From: Bdellovibrionales bacterium
GTDB lineage: Bacteria > Bdellovibrionota > Bdellovibrionia > Bdellovibrionales > UBA1609
DNA length: 64,000 nt
Assembly: GCA_019637855.1 (NCBI GenBank)
Contig: JAHBUX010000006.1
Span: forward strand, 1 to 64,000
Reading direction: 5' to 3'
Shown here: positions 16,951 through 24,776 of the stretch, piece after piece
Layout of the letters: every line of letters starts with the position of its first letter
Numbering within the stretch: the first letter of the stretch is position 1
Notes under the pieces: model-generated
What the model saw: the letters and a program-made list of their open reading frames with translations, nothing else
Told to the model about the DNA's origin: nothing
The model's database searches: none
Made by a program: the position numbers and the translations under genes

Positions 16951-17830
16951 GAATCGACAGCGGAGTTCCAACGCCGACCATCAGGTTGGCGATCTCAGAA
17001 TCCAAACGAAAAGCGCCGGCCACAATGGCGGCGGTGATCATCGGTCCCATAGCCATTTCCAGCACGCTGATTTTTCCTGCCAGGCTAGATCCACCAGCCA
17101 GCCAAAGTCCCAGTGCCAAAACCGCAGGGACGGCAAAAAGTTTCACGGCCAAGCCGAGGGTGAGTTCCTCCAGACGGCGCGTAAGTGTCTCGCGTTTAAA
17201 GTGCAATTGACAGCCCACGGAGACGAGTGCGAGCGGCACGAGTGTCGAACTTAAACGCTCCAATAGCGGAGCAAAACTTTGCAACGCGTTTGTGCGGGCA
17301 AGAGTCAAAGCCAGCAGCGCGGCGATAAAGGGTGGGAAAGTGACGATGCCTTTAACGACGCTAGCGGCACTAACCTTGGAACCGGAATAAATTCCGGCCA
17401 CCAACATTCCTAAAGTTGAGAGCACGAGAAACGATCCCGCCTGGTCGACAATCAGCGCGTATTGCAAACCACGGTTGCCGTACAGCGCTTCAATCAAGGG
17501 AAAACCCACAAAGCTGGTGTTGCCCAGGCCGGCGGTGAGGATCAGTGCGCCGGTGGTCGCGCGATTCCAGTTCCTTTTGCGGGCAAGGGTAAGGATCATC
17601 ACCGCCGCCAAAGCGAAACCAATCCACGCCGCGAGGGCAGGGATAAAAAGCTCGCGCGTGAATTCAATCTTGCGCAGCATATTCGGCACCTGCGTCAGCA
17701 TAAGCGCGGGAAACGAAATCCAAATCACATAGGTGTTCAAAACCACCGAGGCGTTGTCAGGCCATACCCGTCGGCGTTGCAGTAAAAATCCCGCCAGCAA
17801 ACAGACGGGGAGAAGAAGCAGGTAAGTCAT
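16919..17830 (-). CDS. AEC (auxin efflux carrier) family transporter
   Basis: A membrane protein of about 303 residues with ten predicted helices in two sets of five. It shows AEC-family features: NTYVIWISFPALMLTQ in helix 2, TAGLGNTSFVGFPLIEALYG in helix 4 and PMITAAIVAGAF near the end. Members export or import carboxylates such as malate or malonate; the substrate here is not known. I prefer the ATG at 17830; a GTG at 17845 would add MYCGD. The 3' end overlaps the convergent secreted-protein gene by 32 nt, so the two transcripts must run into each other. Confidence 0.85.
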   Translation of the reverse strand: MTYLLLLPVCLLAGFLLQRRRVWPDNASVVLNTYVIWISFPALMLTQVPNMLRKIEFTRELFIPALAAWIGFALAAVMILTLARKRNWNRATTGALILTAGLGNTSFVGFPLIEALYGNRGLQYALIVDQAGSFLVLSTLGMLVAGIYSGSKVSAASVVKGIVTFPPFIAALLALTLARTNALQSFAPLLERLSSTLVPLALVSVGCQLHFKRETLTRRLEELTLGLAVKLFAVPAVLALGLWLAGGSSLAGKISVLEMAMGPMITAAIVAGAFRLDSEIANLMVGVGTPLSILTVWLWHLAL

Positions 17831-17887
17831 ATCGCCACAATACACGAGGATGGCGGTCCATGTAAGCTGTCCCGCATGCAGCAGTCT

Positions 17888-19237
17888 TTATAAGGGCTTT
17901 TGCCAAATGCGAATGTAATCGACGTCCAAGGCTTGCGGGAAAGCGGTCGAGCCGTCAGGGCTGCCGGCCTCATCGCCCCCTACAGCCAGATTCAAGATCA
18001 GATAGGCTGGGTCACGCAGGATGAAGTCGCCGCGATATACGCCCACCAAAACGCCGTCGATGTAGTACGACATGGCGTCGGGCAACCATTGCAGGGTGTA
18101 GGTGTGGAAATCGGCACTGTAGTCGGTTTGCGCCGCGCTCATCGGTTGCGCATGTGCCACGCCGTTGTCGTCCATATAGGCATAGTTGAAGCGGGCCACA
18201 TTGGGTTGGTGCCCTAGTGATTCCAAGATATCGATCTGCGGAGGCGAGCGTTTGCCATTGGGCAAAAGCCAGAAGGCCGTGTGTAGCCCGCGCCCTTTTG
18301 GCAACTTCATGCGCGCTTCCACAACGCCGAAAGTGAAAGTGAACTTGTTGCGCGTGGTGACGGCGCCCGAGGCGTAGTTCATGCCCTCTCCCCAAGTGGT
18401 GGTGGTGGCGCGACGCTCAGCCAACAGACGCATGGTGCCGGTACCGACTTGAACGTTTTCAGGGCGGTAGGCTTGCAGTTCATTATTGATGGTGTAGTTG
18501 AACCAGTAACCCACGTTCCAAATGCCGGCGTTCAATGAGGCGGCAGTGAACTCCTCGTTCATCACCAGGGTCCAACCATTGCCGGGACTGAGCGGCTGAT
18601 AGCCATTTGGATTGGCCACAGCCGAACGCATCGGCGGATTGACCGGCGCTTCAACCATGGTCAGTGTGAAGTCATCTGCATCCACCGGAGTGGCCGAGGC
18701 GGAATCCTTGTATACGTAGATTTTGGCGCTGGAGACGGAGAGCGGAACTTGAAAGCGCACACTGTATTCAGTGAAAGCGGTCGTGTTGATACGCACGCGC
18801 TGATCACCCATGGTGGCGTTGCCGGCGTCGAAATAGCGAACGCCCACATAGGCGGAATCGCTGGTTGAAGCGACGCGCGCGAACACTTTCAAAACATAAG
18901 TGCCACCGGTTTGGAGTCGATAGATGACCTCTTGGCCGCGACCACCGGTGCCAGTGATACGCACGGCTTTATTGCCCGAGTTTTTGCCAACGGTGGTGAT
19001 CGTGCTCGAACCCCAATCTTCCCAACCGGCAAAATCCGCTTCAAAGCCGCTGTTATCTACGAGATTGGCGCGGGGAGCTGCGCTAGGGCCACCGCCGCCT
19101 CCGCCATAAACGCAGCAATACCCTGAACTCGAATTGAATTCGCTGGCAGGGCGAATCTTGCCCTGAAAACCTTGGCCGCAACCTATAAGAGCCGCGGAGG
19201 CTAAAACAAAGATGAACCAAACAGATGCATGGGACAT
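17888..19237 (-). CDS. GH16-family lipoprotein with CBM4/9-like domain, nucleophile Glu replaced by Gln
   Basis: A 449-residue protein. The start is the ATG at 19237 (GGAGG 9 nt upstream), which gives a lipoprotein signal ending ALIGC (Cys20); the open frame reaches 19342 but the extra residues are not signal-like. After a Gly-rich linker, residues 56-196 resemble a CBM4/9 sugar-binding jelly roll (NLVDNSGFEADFAGWEDW). Residues 218-449 are a GH16 laminarinase/lichenase-type domain: MNEEF, NNELQAYRPENV, GVVEARMKLPKGRGLHTAFWLLP and NLAVGGDEAG. The catalytic ExDxxE motif reads QIDILES (Q334, D336, E339), read from a clear CAG codon. Loss of the nucleophile suggests a sugar-binding role or a changed mechanism. 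It likely sits on the outer or inner membrane. Confidence 0.88.
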   Translation of the reverse strand: MSHASVWFIFVLASAALIGCGQGFQGKIRPASEFNSSSGYCCVYGGGGGGPSAAPRANLVDNSGFEADFAGWEDWGSSTITTVGKNSGNKAVRITGTGGRGQEVIYRLQTGGTYVLKVFARVASTSDSAYVGVRYFDAGNATMGDQRVRINTTAFTEYSVRFQVPLSVSSAKIYVYKDSASATPVDADDFTLTMVEAPVNPPMRSAVANPNGYQPLSPGNGWTLVMNEEFTAASLNAGIWNVGYWFNYTINNELQAYRPENVQVGTGTMRLLAERRATTTTWGEGMNYASGAVTTRNKFTFTFGVVEARMKLPKGRGLHTAFWLLPNGKRSPPQIDILESLGHQPNVARFNYAYMDDNGVAHAQPMSAAQTDYSADFHTYTLQWLPDAMSYYIDGVLVGVYRGDFILRDPAYLILNLAVGGDEAGSPDGSTAFPQALDVDYIRIWQKPL

Positions 19238-19496
19238 AGCGGTAAGCCTCCAGAAGTACCTATTATCAATACCGAGGCCAGGAAGCGGCTTAGGTAGTCC
19301 CCGCCGTTTTATGAGAGTGTGTACGCGACATTCGCTGATCAATCATTGTTCATAAGGCGATACTTCTCGCTTCGGGGCAGGCGGCGGCAAACCTAGGGGC
19401 TTGCCGCACTATCGACGATAGGCGTAACGATAACAAAACTGAGGGGAATAGACAAAACAGGCCAAACTCACTTAAACCATATCAATTTGATACAGT

Positions 19497-21467
19497 TCAA
19501 AAACTAGCCTGTAAGCCGATCACGAACGAGCGGCCCATCAAAGGGGCGACATCTTTCTTCAAGGACACGTGATTGCGCGCCTGCGCATCGAAGACGTTGT
19601 TCACACGGCCGAAGGCACTGAAGGCGGCAAAGGGTACCTCAGCTCCGAGATTCACCAGAGTGTAGGCGGCCGTTGCCTCCTCACCGGGTGCGGTGTCACT
19701 TTGTCTTGCGGCATGCTGCACTTGCACGTCGGCTTGCCAAGCGTCGCGCTTATAAACCATTCCAATAGAGGCGCGCACGGGGCTGATGCGCGGAAGCGAG
19801 TGGCCCGAGCGCCGATCGATCCCACGCAGCGAATCCAATTTCAATTCCATATTCCATTGCCCACCTAGCGCCATTCCGAGCGAGCTTTCGTCTTCGAACT
19901 CGAACCCATACAGACGGGCATCGGTAGCGCGAAAGGCATAAATATCAAATCCGCTATCCATATCCGGCGCTTCGCCAGTGGGATTGAGCGTGATGTAGTC
20001 GCGATAGTCCTGCACAAATACACTCACGCGCTTGTGCCCTGCGCTGCTATCGCCACGCAGGGAGAGCTCTAGAGATTGTCCGCGCTCTTTGCGTAGGGAC
20101 GAATCACCCCGTTCGAAAATCCCAGTGGCCGCATGCGGACCATTGGCAAAAAGCTCCTGGTAGTTGGGCGCGCGCTCTGTGTAGGCGCCGGTCAGAACCA
20201 AGGCATATTGCGGGTGAAACTGGTAGAGGAGGCCGACAGAAGCGCTATTGCCGGAGAACGTTTTGTCTTGGCCCGCGCCGAACGTTGGATCGCTCTTTGA
20301 GCGGACAGCCGCGTTCTCGGTGCGCAGAGCGAAGGATGGACGCCATGTTCCCTCGGCGCGCTCTTCAAACAAGAAGGCCGAGTAGGATTCATTGCGCGTG
20401 CTGGGCAAAAACGACTCTTCGCCTTTGGCAGAAAAGGTAAAGGCGGTGCCTTGGGCGCCGAAGGTGCCTGTGAAGCCAGCCGTCGGTCGGTGGCGCAATT
20501 CGACGCGTGTCTCGTTGCCGTCGTTCTTGAAAGTGGTGCCGAGTTCCGCACCTTCCATTTCGTCATGTTTGTAGTGCGAGTACGAATTTTTAGCGCGTAC
20601 CGATTTGACCCAACCGTCGGGGCGCACTTCGCCGCTCACATCCCAGCGCTGCTGCAAGAGATTGATATGCACGTCGCGCTCGGGTGGAGATCCGTAGCTG
20701 GTCTCGAAGTTTGTAAATGAAGTCCCCACGAAGCCTTTGTCCCACACGTAAGATCCGCCCAGGCTCTGAGTGCCGGTGCGATTGAACGTGTTATACACGC
20801 GCCCCTTTGTCTCGGGATCGAGTGGTTCTCGGGTGCGCTCTTCTTGTGTGCGCGCATAGCCGGGTACATGATAATCATCGGCGGCGCGTACGGCACCGTC
20901 AGCATGAAGGACCCAATTTGAACCTATCGGTGCGTCCACGCTGGCGCCCAAAGAGCGGCCGCCTTCGTTGCTGCTGCCGCGCACTTCCGCGCGCCCGGTG
21001 AAACTGTCGGGACGTTTTTCTGGGATGCGATTGGTGACGATATTCACGGCGCCTCCGGCCACACTGCTGCCGTAGAGCAAGGCTCCCGCGCCGCGCACGA
21101 TCTCAAAACGCTCTACCACCAAGGGATCGACGGCCACAGCATGATCGGGACTTGCGGCCGAGGCGTCGAGCACGCCGGTGCCGTTTTGCAAGATGCGGAT
21201 GCGGTCACCCTCTTGGCCGCGAATCACCGGACGACTGGCATTGGGGCCAAATTGACTCGAGCTCACTCCGGCTTCGTGAGAGAGAGTTTCGCCCACGGTG
21301 GATTGCCGTTGACGTTGCAGTTTTTTACCTCCGATGACAGTGCTCGCCGGCGCGCCGCTAAAGTCACCAGCGCCGGCGCCGAGGACGGAGATTTCCGGGG
21401 TTGTGAGTTCTTGCGCGTGAGCATTGGAGACGAGAAAAGAGCCGGTCAAGAGTAGGGACAAAAACAT
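19497..21467 (-). CDS. TonB-dependent outer-membrane receptor, ZnuD-like
   Basis: A 656-residue outer-membrane transporter with a signal peptide (SNAHAQ), a TonB box region near TPEISVLG, a plug domain (VGETLSHEAGVSSSQFGPNASRPVIRGQEGDRIRILQNG, SPDHAVAVDPLVVERFEIVRGAGALLYGSSVAGGAVNIV) and a 22-strand barrel ending in LQASF with the usual terminal Phe. The SRPVIRGQ and SPDHAVAVDP segments are close to those of ZnuD zinc receptors. It would import a metal or metal complex using the TonB encoded nearby. It is divergent from a Fur-family regulator, and a 29-bp palindrome lies between them, so zinc- or iron-dependent repression is likely. The ATG has GAAAGG upstream. Confidence 0.9.
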   Translation of the reverse strand: MFLSLLLTGSFLVSNAHAQELTTPEISVLGAGAGDFSGAPASTVIGGKKLQRQRQSTVGETLSHEAGVSSSQFGPNASRPVIRGQEGDRIRILQNGTGVLDASAASPDHAVAVDPLVVERFEIVRGAGALLYGSSVAGGAVNIVTNRIPEKRPDSFTGRAEVRGSSNEGGRSLGASVDAPIGSNWVLHADGAVRAADDYHVPGYARTQEERTREPLDPETKGRVYNTFNRTGTQSLGGSYVWDKGFVGTSFTNFETSYGSPPERDVHINLLQQRWDVSGEVRPDGWVKSVRAKNSYSHYKHDEMEGAELGTTFKNDGNETRVELRHRPTAGFTGTFGAQGTAFTFSAKGEESFLPSTRNESYSAFLFEERAEGTWRPSFALRTENAAVRSKSDPTFGAGQDKTFSGNSASVGLLYQFHPQYALVLTGAYTERAPNYQELFANGPHAATGIFERGDSSLRKERGQSLELSLRGDSSAGHKRVSVFVQDYRDYITLNPTGEAPDMDSGFDIYAFRATDARLYGFEFEDESSLGMALGGQWNMELKLDSLRGIDRRSGHSLPRISPVRASIGMVYKRDAWQADVQVQHAARQSDTAPGEEATAAYTLVNLGAEVPFAAFSAFGRVNNVFDAQARNHVSLKKDVAPLMGRSFVIGLQASF

Positions 21468-21509
21468 AACGATAGGCCTTTCGTGAGAGGCTCTAACTAC
21501 CGCACTGAT

Positions 21510-21538
21510 TTATTATTGCAAGTCACTTGCATTAATAA
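21510..21538. promoter_or_regulatory. 29-bp palindrome, probable Fur/Zur operator
   Basis: The core TGCAAGT-C-ACTTGCA (21517-21531) is a perfect 7-1-7 inverted repeat, and the arms continue as TTATTA and TAATAA with only one mismatched pair (21516/21532). The 7-1-7 symmetry is that of Fur-family operators. It lies 43 nt upstream of the receptor start and 27 nt upstream of the regulator start, so it can control both divergent genes. Confidence 0.8.
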
Positions 21539-21564
21539 TGCAGTGCTGTCATAAGGGTTATCCT

Positions 21565-21993
21565 ATGAATGAGGAAAAAGCTCTTTCTCTTCTTTCTGAC
21601 TCCGGTTTGCGCATCACGCGCCCGCGGCGTTTGTTGCTGAAAGCCGTTTTGGCCATGCAGACACACTTTTCCGCCGGCGATGTTTTGGCGGCGCTGACCA
21701 AGATGGAGAAAGGCCATGGTTTTGACCTGGTCACTCTGTACCGCAATCTGCCGGTGTTTGAAGAGGTCGGTATCATCTGCCGCGCCGATTTCTCTGACGA
21801 TATGATTCGCTACACACTGGCGCATGCCGGCCATGATCATCACCATCATCACATCGTATGCCGCTCGTGTCAGAAGGTGGCGCCGGTGGACTTGTGTTTG
21901 CTAGAGGTGCAACAAAAGGCGCTGGTGAAAATGGGTTTCAAAGATGTACGTCATCGTCTTGAATTTTCGGGCATCTGCCGGGCCTGCTCTTAG
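21565..21993 (+). CDS. Fur-family metal regulator, probably Zur-like
   Basis: A 142-residue transcription repressor from the ATG at 21565 (AAGGG upstream); the frame is open from 21538 but that would run into the operator. The N-terminal winged helix (LRITRPRRLLLKAVL, DLVTLYRNLPVFEEVGII) binds DNA. The dimerisation domain has the metal sites: HAGHDHHHHHIVCRSC with a run of histidines, then VDLCLLE, and a second cysteine pair in GICRAC for structural zinc. It is divergent from a ZnuD-like receptor and shares the palindrome at 21510-21538, so it likely represses that gene and itself when its metal is plentiful. Zinc is the best guess from the receptor; iron or manganese cannot be excluded. Confidence 0.9.
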   Translation: MNEEKALSLLSDSGLRITRPRRLLLKAVLAMQTHFSAGDVLAALTKMEKGHGFDLVTLYRNLPVFEEVGIICRADFSDDMIRYTLAHAGHDHHHHHIVCRSCQKVAPVDLCLLEVQQKALVKMGFKDVRHRLEFSGICRACS

Positions 21994-22571
21994 GGGCGTT
22001 GCAAGCGAAAGCTCAAAGGCACGTGCACATGCAGAGGCACGGGGATCTCGAGGGGCACTTCTGGAAAACGACCGATCGCGGCCACGGTCTTTAAAGCCGC
22101 TTCGTTTAAAGCGCTGAATGGGCAGGGTTGCTCAAGCTTGACGTCGGCCACACTGCCGTCGCGATTTAAACTAACGCCAATCACGACCTTGCCTTCCTCT
22201 TCTCGGCGCAAAGACTCGCGAGGATAGACTTTGTTGCGATCAATCAATCGAGCGACGTTTTGCAAGAATGCGTCGGTCGCGAGAGCTATGGCCGCCGGAT
22301 CACCGGCAAAAGAACTCGCCGGTTTTTGCTCAGCGGGTTCTGTCGCTTTTTCATCGGGCTGCGCGGCCCGCGGCGGCGCCATTCGTGGCGATGTATGCCG
22401 GTGCGCGGCTGCTTCCGTAGCGTGCGAGATCGGCTGGATAAAATCCACGTCGACCACGCCCTTTACGGCCGGCGCCAGTTGGTTAGACGTGTAGGTGAGC
22501 CAGAAAACAACGCCGGCGTGAACAAGCACGCTGGCGGCAATAAAAAGGGAAAGTTTGGAAAACGGCTGCAT
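21990..22571 (-). CDS. tonB: TonB energy transducer
   Basis: A 193-residue inner-membrane protein. An N-terminal signal anchor (LSLFIAASVLVHAGVVFWLTY) with the family's SxxxH pattern as SVLVH is followed by a periplasmic spacer rich in Pro, Ala and Glu and a C-terminal TonB domain (YPRESLRREEEGKVVIGVSLNRDGSVADVKLEQPCPFSALNEAALKTV). It would pass the proton-motive force from ExbB/ExbD to outer-membrane receptors, most obviously the ZnuD-like one at 19.5-21.5 kb. It is the last gene of a run with a TIGR02147 regulator and a lipoprotein (13-nt gap) and overlaps the 3' end of the Fur-family gene by 4 nt. No exbBD genes are in this window. Confidence 0.88.
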   Translation of the reverse strand: MQPFSKLSLFIAASVLVHAGVVFWLTYTSNQLAPAVKGVVDVDFIQPISHATEAAAHRHTSPRMAPPRAAQPDEKATEPAEQKPASSFAGDPAAIALATDAFLQNVARLIDRNKVYPRESLRREEEGKVVIGVSLNRDGSVADVKLEQPCPFSALNEAALKTVAAIGRFPEVPLEIPVPLHVHVPLSFRLQRP

Positions 22572-22584
22572 TTAGCCGCAGAGC

Positions 22585-23355
22585 TTACATGCCCCCGGCG
22601 GCGGACTCAAGTACGCGTTCGACATCCGCACTCGTGCGGGCCGAGCGCAGAGCGGTCATCACCGGCGCCACCGTCAGGGTGAGGCTGGGATCGGCGGCGG
22701 TGATTTTGGCGTGACCCACAAAGTGCATAGTGACCGCTTGGCGTACGCTGATGCGGGCATAGGAGTTCATCATGGCAAAGCTATTGCCGCCGTTGCAATT
22801 GGTAGAGAGTTCCAGATCGACCTGCTGATATTCACCCGCCGGCAATTGCACGGCTTGCATATAAGTGCCTGAGGGAGACAAGATGATTCGTTGATTGTTC
22901 AAGCTCTCTTGCAGGTAGGTATTGCTGCTGCTCCCGTAACCCGCGAGCGCCATAAAGTCCTGCCATAGCTGAATGGTGTCGTAGGGGTTTGTTTGCGGCT
23001 GACCACTGCTGCTGCTGCCTTGAATCGCGGCGATCGTGCCATCGGCGGCATAAAGCTTGATTTGGCCCAAGCAGAGCTCGGCACTTTGCACATCGCGCGT
23101 GTTATAGCCACCCATGGTCAGATCGATGGTGGGTTTTGGATTGTCCGTGGTGGTGCCGCCGTTGTTTTGCGCCGGCGGAAGGCCCGGAGGTTTGCCATCG
23201 TCAGGCAAGATCGGTGTGCCCAAGGTGCTGTTATTGATGTTTTCAGAGGCCGGACCACGGCCGCCGAAACTATTCTGCGAACAAGCCTGGTAACCCATGG
23301 TGAGACCCGTCACCACCAGCACTAGCGCCAGCTTGATAAACCCCGTTTGCTTCAT
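22585..23355 (-). CDS. Lipoprotein of unknown function, partner of a TIGR02147 regulator
   Basis: This gene encodes 256 residues with a lipoprotein signal peptide; the lipobox is GYQACSQNSF, so the mature protein begins at Cys25. A Pro/Gly/Asn-rich linker of about 50 residues follows. The domain after it (IDLTMGGYNTRDVQSAELCLGQIKLYAADG; LPAGEYQQVDLELSTNC; ISVRQAVTMHFVGHAKI) has the feel of DUF4382-like beta-sandwich proteins, but I am not sure. Its ATG overlaps the stop of the TIGR02147 gene as TAATG, a sign of strong translational coupling, and tonB follows after 13 nt. It is probably surface or periplasmic. Confidence 0.75.
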   Translation of the reverse strand: MKQTGFIKLALVLVVTGLTMGYQACSQNSFGGRGPASENINNSTLGTPILPDDGKPPGLPPAQNNGGTTTDNPKPTIDLTMGGYNTRDVQSAELCLGQIKLYAADGTIAAIQGSSSSGQPQTNPYDTIQLWQDFMALAGYGSSSNTYLQESLNNQRIILSPSGTYMQAVQLPAGEYQQVDLELSTNCNGGNSFAMMNSYARISVRQAVTMHFVGHAKITAADPSLTLTVAPVMTALRSARTSADVERVLESAAGGM

Positions 23356-24224
23356 TACTCCCCCAGTTTCGTCGTCAACGGAAATGCCAAGAACCCAAAA
23401 TGATAGACCGTATTCGAGTCGGCACCTTCCGTTTGCGCCAGTTCAATAATTTTGCGCCTTGCCTCTTCCAAAATGGCGCGCGCTTCTTCGACCTTGTCCG
23501 ACGGAATTGCGCCCGTATAGGCGCTGATGTTGCGTTCTTGGCTGGGAATTTCAGAGATGCTTTGTGCTGCGAGGTGAAGCATTTCCGTGTGGAACTTTGT
23601 GAGAGCCGGTTTTAGAACACCAGTTTTACACTGAATGAGCTTTTCAGGTTTAACGAACTCGCCATTGGCGTCTTTGCGTAAGAAGCCGTGGTCAAACAAA
23701 AAGCTTAGTGCTTGTTTGATCTCGGGCAATCCTACCTTGTAGCGCAGATTGTCCTGAATCCACTTCGGGTCCGGTACGAAGCCGGGCAGTTGCGCCAGCT
23801 CGCGAATAGCGATGTGGTACCAGTGCTCGAGATATTTATAAGTCTCGATCTCAAGCGGATTCATATTTTGATATTGGCGAAAGCGTTGGATTTTTTTAAG
23901 GGCTTCAAACTGCTCTTCCGGAGAAGCGGCTTCGACTACGGTGATCAGCCACTCAAGATAAGAAGCTTCCGAGCGTTCGAGCCCCAAGGCCGGCGCCAAT
24001 TTGCGCAAACGATCCTCAGACAAACGCCGTTGACCAGAAACCACCATCGACAAATAGCTTTCCGACACACCGCTGGCTTTGGCCACTTGGCGGGTGGAGA
24101 CGCGTTCGTGCTGTTTCAGGTATTGCAGAAGCTCACGCAAGAAAAGGCGATAGTCGTGGTGCGTGTACACCTCGGGACGGGCGGAATGGGCGCTAATTTT
24201 TTTCGCGGCGGCCGAGGAATCCAC
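23355..24224 (-). CDS. TIGR02147 family protein, HTH regulator-like
   Basis: A 289-residue protein of the TIGR02147 family, which I know as paralogous sets in Bdellovibrio and Fibrobacter. The N-terminus has the family opening YTHHDYRLFLRELLQYLKQ, then a helix-turn-helix like Cro/CI repressors (STRQVAKASGVSESYLSMVVSGQRRLSEDRLRKLAPALGL). The C-terminal part (HWYHIAIRELAQLPGF, ALSFLFDHGFLRKD, ERNISAYTGAIPSDKVEEARAILEEARRKIIEL) is the family domain of unknown role. It likely controls its own operon, which encodes a lipoprotein and TonB. The gene ends 1 nt into the lipoprotein start. The leader upstream holds a strong hairpin at 24309-24337. Confidence 0.88.
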   Translation of the reverse strand: MDSSAAAKKISAHSARPEVYTHHDYRLFLRELLQYLKQHERVSTRQVAKASGVSESYLSMVVSGQRRLSEDRLRKLAPALGLERSEASYLEWLITVVEAASPEEQFEALKKIQRFRQYQNMNPLEIETYKYLEHWYHIAIRELAQLPGFVPDPKWIQDNLRYKVGLPEIKQALSFLFDHGFLRKDANGEFVKPEKLIQCKTGVLKPALTKFHTEMLHLAAQSISEIPSQERNISAYTGAIPSDKVEEARAILEEARRKIIELAQTEGADSNTVYHFGFLAFPLTTKLGE

Positions 24225-24776
24225 TCTAACCTCTATGTATTTAGTGTAGCCGAACCTTCAATGGCGGCGGCCATTTATCCGCGAAGTGTCTCAATGTGAG
24301 AAAGGGTTTGAGGGCCACCTGGGTGGGGTGGCCCTCACTTGGGCTAGGTTCTTAGGGTTTCGATATCTGGGTATTGGGTGTCGAAGCAAAGGTGTTTAGC
24401 GTTTCCGAGTTCCCCCTCCAGAGTTCTCAGTCTCGCGGGGTCACCCCCTCTTCTGAATACAGAATATCGCGCACTGCAGCATTCGTCCACATGAGAAATT
24501 TTGAATCTGTGAAGTGAAAAAGACCCGTGTGAAGGGGTAAATCTTATGAAATCAACAGGTTAAGGTGTTGATGGGGCACGATCTGTGAATAAAAAAATCT
24601 GTATTTGTGAAGTTTTTCGACCCATATTGAGACAGTTTAGTTGGCAATTCTACGCTAAATCCGTGGGGCAGGAATACCCGCTTCGTTCGACTTTACCGCG
24701 CTGCAAAATATTCCCGAGACAGACCTGAATTCCCTCTATAAACCCTTGTTAGGGCAGGGGATTGAGGAATTCGTTC
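24225..24776. other. 552-bp divergent intergenic region without a gene
   Basis: This gap separates the TIGR02147 gene from the sensor kinase gene. I see no open frame with a ribosome binding site in it. It contains a perfect 11-bp hairpin (24309-24337), a small GGGG-TCA-CCCC hairpin near 24438, and an A/T-rich stretch (24580-24650) with repeated TCTGTGAA-like words that probably holds the kinase promoter. Its length is unusual for this dense window. Confidence 0.6.
24309..24337. other. Perfect 11-bp hairpin in the leader of the TIGR02147 gene
   Basis: TGAGGGCCACC (24309-24319) and GGTGGCCCTCA (24327-24337) form a GC-rich stem with a 7-nt loop. No gene ends near it on either strand and no T-run follows, so it is not an ordinary terminator. 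It sits 85 bp before the TIGR02147 start and could be a leader structure or an operator. Confidence 0.6.
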
